DNA of 64,000 bases from the NCBI GenBank assembly GCA_029945375.1, contig CM057069.1, forward strand, positions 310,001 to 374,000. The letters run 5' to 3'. The notes beneath the pieces were generated by a model. That model was not told where the DNA came from. It ran no database searches and saw only the letters and a list, made by a program, of their open reading frames with translations. Shown in pieces: positions 22,401-32,348 of this stretch (within the stretch, counting starts at the first letter, position 1; each line of letters begins with the position of its first letter). The translations under genes were made by a program, and so were the position numbers. Source of the DNA: Agaricus subrufescens (Eukaryota > Basidiomycota > Agaricomycetes > Agaricales > Agaricaceae).

Positions 22401-24358
22401 GATATTTTGGTTCACAGAAAGTGAGAGGGGAGGTTGCGTCGCCGAGGGGGATGGCGAATGGGGTGACGCAATCGCCTAGATTTCGACATCATCACCATCA
22501 GTCTTATCAACAGAGAAATGGGTATGGTGGTGGTGGTGGTTATACATCGCCGCCGCAGCATCATCACCATCATCACCATCACCATCATCATCAGCAACGT
22601 CAGCAGCGGAGTCCATCATTGGCAGCGTTTGATTCGTATACGCTTCATTTGGCGATGAATAATTTGAACGTTATCAATTCGTTTAGTGGTGGTATGAATG
22701 TGATGAATAGTATGAATTCGGTGAATGCTTCGTCGAGTGCGGTGGTGGATGCGGGGAGTAATGAGAATGGTAATGGTGGGAGTGGGGGTGGAGGGACGAC
22801 GGTTTATTATCAAACTACGGCACCTAGATCACCGAGGGTTGTGATACCGATGCAGTCTTCTTCGAATGCGTCGTCCCCTCAGATTGGGAGTAGTGGTGGA
22901 ACTTCTTCTACGGGGAGTAGTGGGAGTTGTGCGACTAGTCCTGCTGGTGGTGTTGGTGGGATGGAGAATGGTGGTGGTGAGGGGGGAGGTGTGGAGGAGA
23001 ATGTGTTACCTGCGAATTTACCTTCGATTGGGTTGTTGAGACATCATCATCATGGGCAGAGGAATGGTGTTGGGATGTGGAATGGGATTAATGCGATGGA
23101 GATGGTTTGTGGGAAGGGGAATGGGTATGGGTATGGCTCGATGACGTCGTCTGGGTCTGGGTCTGGGACATCGGGGATGTATGGCTCACCTGGATATCAA
23201 CAACTTATGATGGCGACTTCTTTGAGAGGTGTTGGGTATCGGAGGAATGGGTTTGAGGAAGGACAGGGTAGTGGGAATCGTGAGGAGGAGGAATTTCATG
23301 CTACGAGGCCGACGACGACGACAGCAGCATCAGCATCAACATCAACATTACCTACGAGTTATCCACCTCAATCGTTGGTTGTTGTGTCTAAGACGCCGGT
23401 GCAAGGTGAATTTGTGGATCATGAACAACATAATGATGTCGAAGATGATGAAGATGATGAATTGAATCGTGTTGGTGAAAATTCGGGTGGGTCGAGTGCG
23501 TCGTCTTCGTCGATGAGATCTTCGAGTGGGAGTGATGTTACTGCGGCTACGACTGCTATGACGGGGATGTCGAGTTCACCTCCTGGTGTTACGGCTGCGA
23601 CGAGTGCGAATATGGAAATGTTGTCGTCGTCGTCACCGACATCGGCGCATCCTTTGAGTTTGGGTTCGGATTCTCCTCCTGTGGTGGTTGTGAATGGGGT
23701 TGGTCGGTCTACCTCTTCGACAACAGCGACGACGGTGACGGTGACGAAGGGGAAAGGGAGGTCGAGGAATAAGTCGAGAATGAATGGTGCTGGTGCTGGT
23801 GCTGGTGGGAAAGTGAAATCGCAAGCGCAGACGAAATCGAGGTCGCCTTCACCTTTTGTTAAATCGAATAGTGGTTCGCGGGTGGAGGTGGTTTCGGGTG
23901 GGAATGGACAGTCGTCACCTTTGGTGAATGCGACGACGGCGACTGCGACGGTGAAGATTACGAAGGAGGAGGAAGAGAAGTTTCATTCGAATGTTGGTGG
24001 TGGTAGTAAAGTTGGTGGTGGTGAAGAGAAGGTTGGAGGGAGGGGTAAGAAGAACAGTGGTGGTGGTGGTGAAAAGAAGAATGGGAATGGGAAGGTGAAG
24101 GTGAATGGGAACGGGAATGGGGGTGCTGCTGCTACTGCTACTGCTGCTACGCCTGCTTCTTCGACGAAGAATAATAGCCCGAATCCTGGTTCTTCAAACT
24201 CGAAAGGGAGAGGGAAACAGAAAGTAAAGCAGAGAAGAGGTGGGAATGGGAATAATAACAACAATCATAACAAGAAGGGGGGTGGTGATCAAGGTGCGGA
24301 AAAACCTGTTCCGACTGTCGCAGTGGCTTCTACTGCTGGTGTTGGGAATTCGAGTTAG
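19439..24358 (+). CDS. Cid1-type terminal nucleotidyltransferase (non-canonical poly(A)/U polymerase) with giant disordered tail
   Basis: Adds nucleotides to RNA 3' ends. Spliced 5' exons give the polymerase-beta-like core: LLAFGSTANGFSLRNS joined across an intron to DMDLCC (the G-S signature and the first two catalytic Asp), then GIACDIGFEN with the third Asp. The PAP-associated domain follows: SSYGYVLLVIYFLVH, LNGYNVWFFDD, LLIDFFRYFSRDFLYN and NRFCIEDPFETDYNVARCVT. A GC-AG intron (20500-20553) lies before LIDFF. The last exon, from about 20931, is one 3.4-kb open frame of Ser, Gly, Asn and Pro-rich low complexity with a poly-His run near 22556-22600 and no recognisable fold. Related fungal enzymes are Cid1, Cid13 and similar; poly(A) versus poly(U) specificity cannot be read from this. 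It diverges from PAN3, whose complex does the reverse reaction. Confidence 0.92.
22553..22600 (+). repeat. CAT/CAC trinucleotide repeat coding for poly-His
   Basis: A run of CAT and CAC codons gives about eleven consecutive His followed by Gln-rich sequence, inside the disordered tail of the nucleotidyltransferase. It is mixed rather than a pure repeat, which suggests selection for the residues or old expansion. Confidence 0.85.
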
Positions 24359-26137
24359 GCCAGGCTCGGGAGTAGGTGTGATTGGATATCAAACATGATG
24401 ATGATGAACGACAAAGACAACAGAGAGAACAAGAGGAAAGATTTGGATCGATTCGTATATTCCAACCGTACCATTCTCAACTTGTTAATCCCATTTCCGT
24501 TAACGATCATTCTTGTGGATGTTTTGATTGGGTTTTTAATTGAGTTGGAGTGGGAGAGGATGAGGGTTAGGAGGGGGGGTTGGTATAGGAGGGTTAGGGG
24601 AGGGCGGGTGGTGGGTGTTTGGGTTTTGGTGGGGTGGTGGTGTGTTTGGAGGAGTTTTGATAGGTGGTGGTGGATGGAGACGAGTTTGAGGAAGTTGCCG
24701 AGGCTGGGGGGTGTGGTTTGATTCCTTGTTCCCCCTTTGACCTTCAGGGTTTTGTTTTTTTTCGTTCTTATTTATATGGTGATGCCGTACGGTTGGCAAT
24801 GATTCTTATCCCTCCTCTCTCTCTCTCTTCACCTTTGTCTTCTATTTGGTTGTCTCTCATCAACGTAACGCACTTACTCCCGGGGGGGTGGTTGATATCG
24901 TCGGTTTCCCCTTCCCTCTTTCTTTCCCTCTCTCTTTTTTTGTTTGATTATTAATTGCATTACCTCCTCGATTTCTACAGTTGCATTATTGGAAATTCTT
25001 TAGATTTCTTTTTTTTCGTCGGTTTGTTCATTGTGCTTTTTTTTTTTTTCTGGTTTATTTACTCATTGCATACGGGGTTTTTCACCACTTTTTTTTTTTA
25101 TTGAGTACGGTTTATATTTATAGCGGTTGTCTCTCTGCCCTCTTTTTTTTTTTTGCTTATTTCAATTTTGTGCATTGTTTTGTCTTTGGGGGGCTCGAGA
25201 CTTATATCCATTGCCATTATTTGTGTGTTTTGTTATTTGGAATAGTTGGACAGAGAAAAAAAAAAACGTTAACGTAACATTAAAAAAATGCTCTCTTTTC
25301 TCTCTCTCTTTCTAGTTTTGTATATTTGATTTGCATATCCCGATTTGGTTTTTTTTAGGCATTACACTGGATGTGTTTTTAATATTATTTTTTTCGGTTA
25401 CTTTCGGTTTTTTTTGTTATTGCGTTTTTTAGATGCTCTCTCGTAAGGACGAAGAAGAAAATACAAAATTTGTGGCCTCTTGCGAGTGTAGATAAGCCTT
25501 GTTTTTTATGTGCATTATTTCTTTTTTTCTTTGTTTTATGAAATGAAAATTTGGTGTGTGTCAGAGGATTTTCTTTTTGGTGGTCGTTTTGAGTGGTTAG
25601 AGTGGAATAGGTGTGTTTGATAGACTGGGTGTGTCGGTGCCGAAGAGATATGTTCTCGCCAGCGAAGATCGCTGGATACAGATTTATTGTCCCTTCAACA
25701 AAAGAAACGTGTGACGTACATCAGCTTGAGGTCTCGAGGGATTCATTAATGTCTGACAGCGCAGAGTCTAGGTAGAGAGAAGTCAATCAGTACCCTACGC
25801 GTTAATAGCAATGAGTAGTTTTTCGGCGCCAAAGTGAACGTTACTGACCAAACTTAATAGATGATAGGTGCTTATAAGATCTACTGGCGGTCTAGTGAAT
25901 CTGGCTGCATATCGTGATCTCCTTTTCAAAATTCCAATCGGGGTACATATATATTTAGGGCAATCATCAAACAACCTATAATTATCTGTTGTGGAAGGTC
26001 GTAGAGGTAGTGAGACCTTCTGTGTATACATCACAGCATGTTAGTAACAAGCGCCTCGAATCTTCTTTGATGTTGTAGGCCTCTTTTGTATATAAATCCA
26101 GCACGATTGTAGCAACGAAACTCCTTCTTTCCCCCCT
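24359..26137. other. T-rich 3' flank and P1 upstream region
   Basis: From about 24760 to 25560 the plus strand is strongly pyrimidine-rich with many T runs, as expected for the 3' untranslated region and termination zone of the nucleotidyltransferase. From about 25730 to 26137 the sequence resembles 27500-27909 upstream of P2, for example GTCTGACAGCGCAGAGTCTAGG at 25752 with a close match near 27511. It therefore belongs to the P1/P2 duplication unit. No gene is supported. Confidence 0.55.
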
Positions 26138-27107
26138 ATGAGCACCACATCCGATAAAGAGGCGCGAGCCACGGATTCAGTGTGAGTCAATAATATGAAC
26201 CGATTTTTCAATGTAATGGAGGATTCTTGCTCCTGCAGAGTGGTTGAACGCGATGATCGTTTTTATTTTGAAGACGATCCTATGGCCATCTTTCTCGTAA
26301 GTTCCCATTCGATAAAGACACTGACATCGTTCTAATTACTTTCATAGGTTGAAGACAAGCTTTTCAAAGTCCATCGTCATTTTTTCATACAAGGGTCGCA
26401 AATCTTTCGAGACATGTTTTCTGTTGGGGATGCAAAAGAAGGAAAAACTGATGGAGAGCCTATCTTGCTGTCCAATGTCACTCGAAATGAATTTCAGATT
26501 TTACTGAGATTCTTTTATTCACTGTTAGTCTACGAGTCTTTCTGATGGTGATCGATTGGCTAAGTTCAGTCATAGTTCTTCTCAGGTTCTCGAAACAGGC
26601 CCAACGGTCTTCCCTAGCATTAGCCAGTTCACACAAGATGAGAAGATTTCTCTTCTAAGCATCTCACATCGATTTCTCTTCGACGATATCTTCAATCTTA
26701 TCAAATCACAAGTTCCAGCCACCTCGCTGTCTATAGTGACTCGAATCCGTCTCGGTGACAAGTACAACATGACTGAATGGCTCTCATCTGCGTATGTTGA
26801 TCTATTGGATCGAAACCCGGATGATTTATCAGCTGAAGAAGCTGAAGCATTGGGATTCGAGAGGCTCACTTGTCTTTATAAAGCCAAGTGCTCCATGTAT
26901 CAAGAACGTGTGCCAAAGAAGGCAGATGAATCCGCTACGTGTAGCAACGTGACAAACTGGGCCACTCAGCGCAAAGAAAAAAAACCGTCCTGGGCATCTG
27001 ATACTTGGTTTAATGAGGATCGTAACTTTGGGAGTTCTACGGTGGGGTCGGAGAAAACGCTGACACCTACCACTGATGTGGTTAAGAAGTTCTTCAAGTT
27101 GAAATAG
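26138..27107 (+). CDS. BTB/POZ domain protein P1
   Basis: Four exons, starting with 26138-26181 (MSTTSDKEARATDSV). Exon 2 encodes VVERDDRFYFEDDPMAIFL. Exon 3 encodes VEDKLFKVHRHFFIQGSQIF to ILLRFFYSL. The last exon (from about 26573) gives SSQVLETGPTVFPSISQ followed by the helical domain: ISLLSISHRFLFDDIFNLI, TRIRLGDKYNMTEWLSSAY, EAEALGFERLTCLYKAKCSMYQE. It ends TTDVVKKFFKLK. Intron positions and phases equal those of the minus-strand copies, so both clusters share one ancestor. The linker before the tail is Trp/Asn/Lys-rich without Cys or membrane segment. Family role: dimerising adaptor, possibly with Cul3; the partner is unknown. Confidence 0.9.
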
Positions 27108-27909
27108 ACAATAGCATAAGAGTACGAGATGGGGTTGGCTCTGATCTTTTTTTTCGAGAAAGAGAGGGTGTCTGTATCAATGCCGTTTGCGGATGATCTG
27201 CTGGGTGTGTTCTTTGAGTTTGTTGATGTTTTATGGTGGGTCGGTATATAGGATTCTATTTTGGGTCCGACTTGCACTATAGACCTCTACTTCCTTTCTG
27301 CTGGTTGCAGGCATGAGTAACTCAAGAATTTTTTTTAAAGCGTAAGTCGATGGAGGCAGATGGAGTCATAAGTGTTCTCGGGAAAGGCCGGATGTAAGCT
27401 TACCGTCTCTTCGGCTTGTGCGGGACTCTGGTAGGACGCTTCATGTGAAGAGGATGTGTGATGTACCTCTGCAACTGAGGCCTTGAGTAAGTCACTTCAA
27501 TATTTTTTGGTGTCTAACAGTGAAGAGTTTAGGTACGGAGGCCTATCGGTAGCTTATGTGTCGATTAGTACTAATAACAAGTAGGTCTTCAGCGTTGGAA
27601 TGAATTTTATTGACCAGGCTCAATGAATGAATGATGATCGGTAACAGGATGTGCTGGTTGTTCAGTGAAATTAACGACTACGGCTGCGCACCGCAACCCC
27701 CTTTTCAAATATCCCATTATAGTTCGTATATATAGGGCAGCCATCAAGCAACTCAATAGTGAAGGTCGTAGAAGTGGCGAGACCTTCTGTATATACATCA
27801 CAGCATGTTAAACATAAGCCGTTCCGATCTTGTGTGATGTAGTAGGCATCACTTATACATAGATAATCCAGCACAATCCTAGCCGCACAAAACTCCTTCT
27901 TTGCTCTCC
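27108..27909. repeat. P1-P2 spacer, duplicated upstream region
   Basis: About 800 bp with no gene. The part from about 27500 to 27909 repeats the region upstream of P1, including a stretch that on the minus strand encodes similar short frames (MMYTQKVSLPLRPS versus MMYIQKVSPLLRPS). This is shared DNA, not evidence of coding. The P1 and P2 starts are 1,772 bp apart, the size of the duplicated unit. Confidence 0.6.
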
Positions 27910-28877
27910 ATGTACTTCACCTCTGATGAAAAGCCGGCGCAAGCCACGGCCTCCCCGTGAGTCGTCAATATTTTGTAGCGCTTTCAACGTTATGGACAGT
28001 TTTTGCCCCTGCAGAATGGTTGAGCGTGATGCTAGCTTTTATTTCGACGACGATCCCATGGCGATCTTCCGCGTGAGTTGCCATTTAATTCAGTTATTGC
28101 CATTATTTCATTCTCTTCCATAGGTTGAGGACAGGCTTTTCAAAGTCCACCGTCATTTTCTCATACAGGGGTCGCAAATCTTTCGAGACATGTTTTCTGC
28201 TGGGGATGGCAACGAAGGAAGAACTGATGAAAAGCCTATTTTGCTACCCGGTGTCACTAAAAATGAATTTGAGGTTTTGCTGAGATTTTTTTATCCATTG
28301 TCAGTCCACGAGACTTTCTGGTGGCGATCAATTGACTAATTTCATTGATAGTTCTCCTCGGATATTTTTCGGATTACTAGGCCCAACGACCTTCCCTAGC
28401 ACTACCCAGTTGACACAAGATGAGAAAATTTCTCTTCTAAGCATCTCACATCGATTTCTCTTCGACGATATCTTCAATCTTATCAAATCACAAGTTCCAG
28501 CCACCTCACTGTCTATAGTGACTAGAATTCATCTCGGTGACAAGTACGACATGATTGAATGGCTTTCGTCTGCGTATGTTGCTCTATTGGATAGAAGCCC
28601 GGATGATTTATCAGCTGAAGAAGCTGAAGCATTGGGATTCGAGAGGCTCACTTGTCTTTATAAAGCCAAGTGTTTTATGTATCAAGAACGTGCTCTAGAG
28701 AAGGCAGATGAATCAGCCACGAGTAACCGTGACAGCGGGTTCACTGGCAGCTGGGCAGCGGGCCTTGGAGCCCCCCCACCCCGGGCATCCAAGATGTATG
28801 GGAGTTTGACGGCGAAGTTGGAGAAAAGGCTGACACCTACTTCCGATGTAGTTAAGAGATTTTTCAAGTTGAAATAG
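27910..28877 (+). CDS. BTB/POZ domain protein P2
   Basis: Tandem duplicate of P1. The start exon is MYFTSDEKPAQATASP. Exon 2 is MVERDASFYFDDDPMAIFR, with donor GTGAGT. Exon 3 encodes VEDRLFKVHRHFLIQGSQIF to LLRFFYPL. The last exon gives SSPRIFFGLLGPTTFPSTTQ, then a helical domain almost identical to that of P1 (ISLLSISHRFLFDDIFNLI, TRIHLGDKYDMIEW, EAEALGFERLTCLYKAKC), ending TSDVVKRFFKLK. The linker between helical domain and tail is the part that differs from P1 (Gly/Ala/Pro-rich, GSWAAGLGAPPPRASK). Arg to His in the normally invariant RIRLGDK motif (RIHLGDK) is notable. Function is known only at family level. Confidence 0.9.
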
Positions 28878-29442
28878 ACAATATTCATAGGAGTACGAGA
28901 CAGAGTTTGCCTTGATCCACCGAACATTTTTGAGCAATTTGAAAGTGGTGTGACCCAATGATCAATGTTGACGAGAAACTCATTAGATCGCATTCTAGAA
29001 TTGTAACGTGTACTTCGGATTTATAACGAGTCCAGTGAGGTTCATATGTGTTGGATTGCGTAGCTCGACTTGCAAGTTGTGCTTGACCAGTGGGAATTTT
29101 CCAATCGACTAACATATGCATAGGCTACAACGGCGTTGAACTCATAGTAACCATCTACTGGATTATTCCATGTGTGGACAATGAATAGATAACCATACCT
29201 TTGTTGAGTGTCAGAGCCTTAAACACAGTTTAAAGAGCGTAGGACATCCACCGTGCAACCCTGGCAATGATTTATGCATTAAAACAGCCTTCACGTGGAC
29301 TTCACCTTATGATCAACATATTATAGACGTGGCATGACCATTTGATAGTATCACACCACGGACGTCCGTGGTTTGATCTAGCATGGTATGAGCGTGGCCT
29401 AAGCACGACTTCAGCGGAGCCAAGCTCCTTTACTTTCCTCTC
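28878..29442. other. P2-P3 spacer
   Basis: About 560 bp without a supported gene. It includes an 18-bp perfect palindrome at 29355-29372 upstream of P3. It also shares loose similarity with the P4 upstream region (30590-30730), as expected for duplicated promoters. Confidence 0.45.
29355..29372. promoter_or_regulatory. 18-bp perfect palindrome upstream of P3
   Basis: ACCACGGACGTCCGTGGT reads the same on both strands. It sits about 70 bp before the P3 start, in promoter position, and has the dyad form of a site for a dimeric transcription factor. The core GACGTC is also CRE-like. No equivalent was seen before P4. Confidence 0.55.
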
Positions 29443-30392
29443 ATGGCTACTGCTTCTGGAGAAGACGTTGAAAATGCAGAAGGGAATATCTCTCAGTATG
29501 TCTAGAGTATGGACTGAATTTCAGTGTTACGAACAGTTCCTACTCTAACAGACCGGAAGTTGTGCGCGACTCCAGCTTTTATTTCGACGACGATCTCATG
29601 GCCATCTTCCTTGTAGGTCGCCATATACTTTAATTACCAGTCGTCCACCGACATACTTTCTTTTTTTTTGCTCTCAATAGGTTGAAAACAAGCTATACAG
29701 AGTTCATCGTCGATATTTCATAAGAATGTCACGAGTTTTTCGAGATATGTTCTCTATTGCGGACACTAGAGAAGGCGGAACCGACAAAACACCGATTTCG
29801 TTGCCTGGTGTCACTAAACATGAATTTGAGACGCTGCTCAAATTCTTCTATTCACTGTGAGTTCTTGAATACTCGTGACTCTGACTACGTGGTCGCTGAG
29901 GTGCAGTAATATAGTCCTTCTCATGTACTATGCAAGGGTCCGATTGTATTCTCTGGTGCTCCCAAGTTAACTCTAGAAGAAAAACTATCCCTTTTAAGCA
30001 TCTCACATCGATTCCTCTTTGACGACATCTTTCGCTTCGTTCTCCAACAAGTTAAACCACATTCGCTTCTTGTGGCGGAAAGAATTCGCCTTAGCGACAA
30101 GTACAATATACCGCAATGGCTTTCGTCAGCGTATTCCGCCCTATTGGATATGAGCCCAGGCGAACTGTCTGTTGAAGAAGCTGAAGTATTAGGATCCAAC
30201 AGAGTTGCTTTTCTTTATAAAGCAAAGTGCAACATGTACCAGGAACAATTGAAAAAGGCCAGTCAACCTCCCGTGAATGAAGGATTAGAAGAAAATGGAG
30301 ACAAAAAATATCCCAATCCTGGGCCGTGTTCGGCTCTATTCAGCCTGGTTATGCTAGTTGCGATTTTCTATGCAATGCTGAGGTTTAGTTGA
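29443..30392 (+). CDS. BTB/POZ domain protein P3 with C-terminal membrane anchor
   Basis: Four exons. The start is MATASGEDVENAEGNISQ at 29443. Exon 2 encodes PEVVRDSSFYFDDDLMAIFL. Exon 3 encodes VENKLYRVHRRYFIRMSRVF to LLKFFYSL. The last exon gives PSHVLCKGPIVFSGAPK, the helical domain (LSLLSISHRFLFDDIFRFV, ERIRLSDKYNIPQWLSSAY, EAEVLGSNRVAFLYKAKC) and then a tail unlike P1. Instead of the VVKKFF ending it has a short polar linker and a hydrophobic segment, ALFSLVMLVAIFYAMLRFS, at the extreme C-terminus. This fits a tail-anchored membrane protein with the BTB domain in the cytosol. The motif RLGDK of other copies is RLSDK in P3 and P4, so these two form a subfamily. Confidence 0.88.
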
Positions 30393-30731
30393 AATTTGTC
30401 CTCTACCGGTGCATTAGTTCAATGTTGTCTGATGTAGTCTTGTCACTGATAGGGTGAGGGTTATGTTACACGATACATGTGATCGATGAATTGATCAGAC
30501 TGTCACCTGGGCTATATATGAAATAGGTTTGGTCTTCGTTACAGAAACAAGCTCATATAAAGGGCGTTCAATGACCTTCAGTCACGTTAGACAGCATTTA
30601 ATTGACACAGCATCAAAGTAGCTTTCACACGATGAACATCCGCAGTGTTCTGTCCGGCGTGGTACAGGCGTGCTCTATACTGCATTCAAAACGACCTGAG
30701 TCTCCGGGCGAAGCTTCTTTCCTTTCTTCCC
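30393..30731. other. P3-P4 spacer
   Basis: About 340 bp, no gene. Its right half resembles the P3 upstream region (both carry GCGTGGT or GCATGGT blocks and a GAGCCAAGCTCCTTT or CGAAGCTTCTTT leader), so it is a duplicated promoter. Confidence 0.45.
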
Positions 30732-31690
30732 ATGGCTTCCGCTTCCAATGAAACCGTTGAGAATGCACAAGGAAATGTTCCTCAGTGAGTCAAAAATATC
30801 AAGTTCAATTTGAATGTTATGAATATTTTGTTGTCCCAGCAGGCTGGAAGTCGAGCGTGATCGTAGCTTTTATTTTGATGACGATCTCATGGCCATCTTC
30901 CTCGTAGGTCATCATTTACATTGATAGTCGGTTTTCAGCCAGCATATTTTTCTTTAATAGGTTGAGAACAAGCTATTCAGAGTTCATCGTCGATATTTTG
31001 TGAGAATGTCACAAGTATTTCGAGATGTGTTTTCTACTCCGGGCGTCAGTGAAGGAGAATCCGACGAAACACCGATTTCATTACCCGATGTCACTAGCCA
31101 CGAGTTTGAGACTTTGTTAAAATTCTTCTATGCACTGTGAGTTATTAAATCCTTCTGATTTCGACTACGTGGCTTAATTCCAATAACATAGCCCTCCTCA
31201 TTTACTGAGCGAGCCAGGCCCAATTGTATTTCCTAGCGCTTCCGAATTTACTTTAGAAGAAAAATTAGCCCTTCTGAGCATCTCATATCGATTCGTATTC
31301 GACGATATATTTCGCTTCATCCTCGAACAAGTTCAACCGGCTTCGATTCCCGTAGTGGACAGAATTCGGCTTAGCGACAAGTACAATATACCAAACTGGC
31401 TTTCGTCAGCGTATGCTGCTCTATTGACTAGGAACCCAGGCGAGCTGTCTGCTGAAGAAGCTGAGGTATTAGGGTCGGACAGGGTTGCTTTTCTTTATAA
31501 AGCCAAATGCTCCATGCACCAGGAACATTCGAAGAAGGCGAGTCAATCCCTTTTGAATAAAGGATTGAAAGAGAATCAAACCAAAAAAAAATCCAACCAG
31601 GATTCGATTCTCATATGGTTGCTTGTATCACTTGCGGCTTTCCTAGCAATAATCCCTTCGGATTTTTTGGCTTTAAAATCCAAAGCCTGA
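30732..31690 (+). CDS. BTB/POZ domain protein P4 with C-terminal membrane anchor
   Basis: Sister of P3. The start is MASASNETVENAQGNVPQ at 30732. The acceptor before exon 2 is a tandem CAGCAG, so splicing can give either Gln or His-Arg at the junction. Exon 2 encodes LEVERDRSFYFDDDLMAIFL. Exon 3 encodes VENKLFRVHRRYFVRMSQVF to LLKFFYAL. The last exon gives PPHLLSEPGPIVFPSA, the helical domain (LALLSISYRFVFDDIFRFI, DRIRLSDKYNIPNWLSSAY, EAEVLGSDRVAFLYKAKC), then a Lys/Gln/Asn-rich linker. It ends with the hydrophobic stretch SILIWLLVSLAAFLAIIP and SDFLALKSKA. A single segment near the C-terminus again predicts tail anchoring, most likely to ER, mitochondria or peroxisome; which one cannot be told from sequence alone. 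Confidence 0.88.
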
Positions 31691-32348
31691 GGCCAGGTGA
31701 AATGTTTGCCTCTGTGTTTGCAGTTGTACCAACGTTTTTCCAAAGTGATGTAATTCTATAGAGCGATAGGATAGGGCAGAGGTGAACATGTATTTGACGC
31801 CCAGAATTTCTGGATACAGTCATGAGCTAGTATCAGTATCGTAAGAGTCAGGGCGATCTCGTATTAGGGCGGATACCGTCTGTGCTCTTGCGGCTTTGGC
31901 ATACTTCAAGATCTCGATTTTAGTTCTAGCATAAGTTTGATTGACTGTAGCATACTGACTGGGTAGGTGGTCAATATATACGGTGAAGTGGTGATGAGTT
32001 GACGATGAAGTGTGCCGTCGCCTTGCGCTGAATATAAAATGATTTCAATCGTTGTGCGGAACTCCGGAGCAGCGCCGTCGAGGTTGATGGGATCAACCGT
32101 GGACCCTCGAACGCGGGCCAATGCAGGACCTCTCGGCATTCCATAACTTAAACCAGCTACGATCGTGCTGACAACCTGAGATGGGTTTGTTACTTGATTC
32201 AAATGTCCAACTTGGGATCTACATAATATAATCCAACGGAGTGATGGTTCGGATCGGGTGCGGCGAGGGGATCAAAGTTATTACATACACCAAGGGCAAC
32301 GCCAGGATCGAACCAAGCACTGGCCGCCGCTTTTCTCCCTCCACTACC
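31691..32348. other. P4-P5 spacer
   Basis: About 660 bp with no supported gene. A minus-strand open frame at 31906-32202 begins with TTG and matches no family. The right end must hold the P5 promoter. Confidence 0.4.

Noticed and set aside
25795..27801. Similar short minus-strand frames MMYTQKVSLPLRPS and MMYIQKVSPLLRPS upstream of P1 and P2
   Set aside because: Their similarity is explained by duplication of the upstream DNA; the frames diverge quickly and have different ends.
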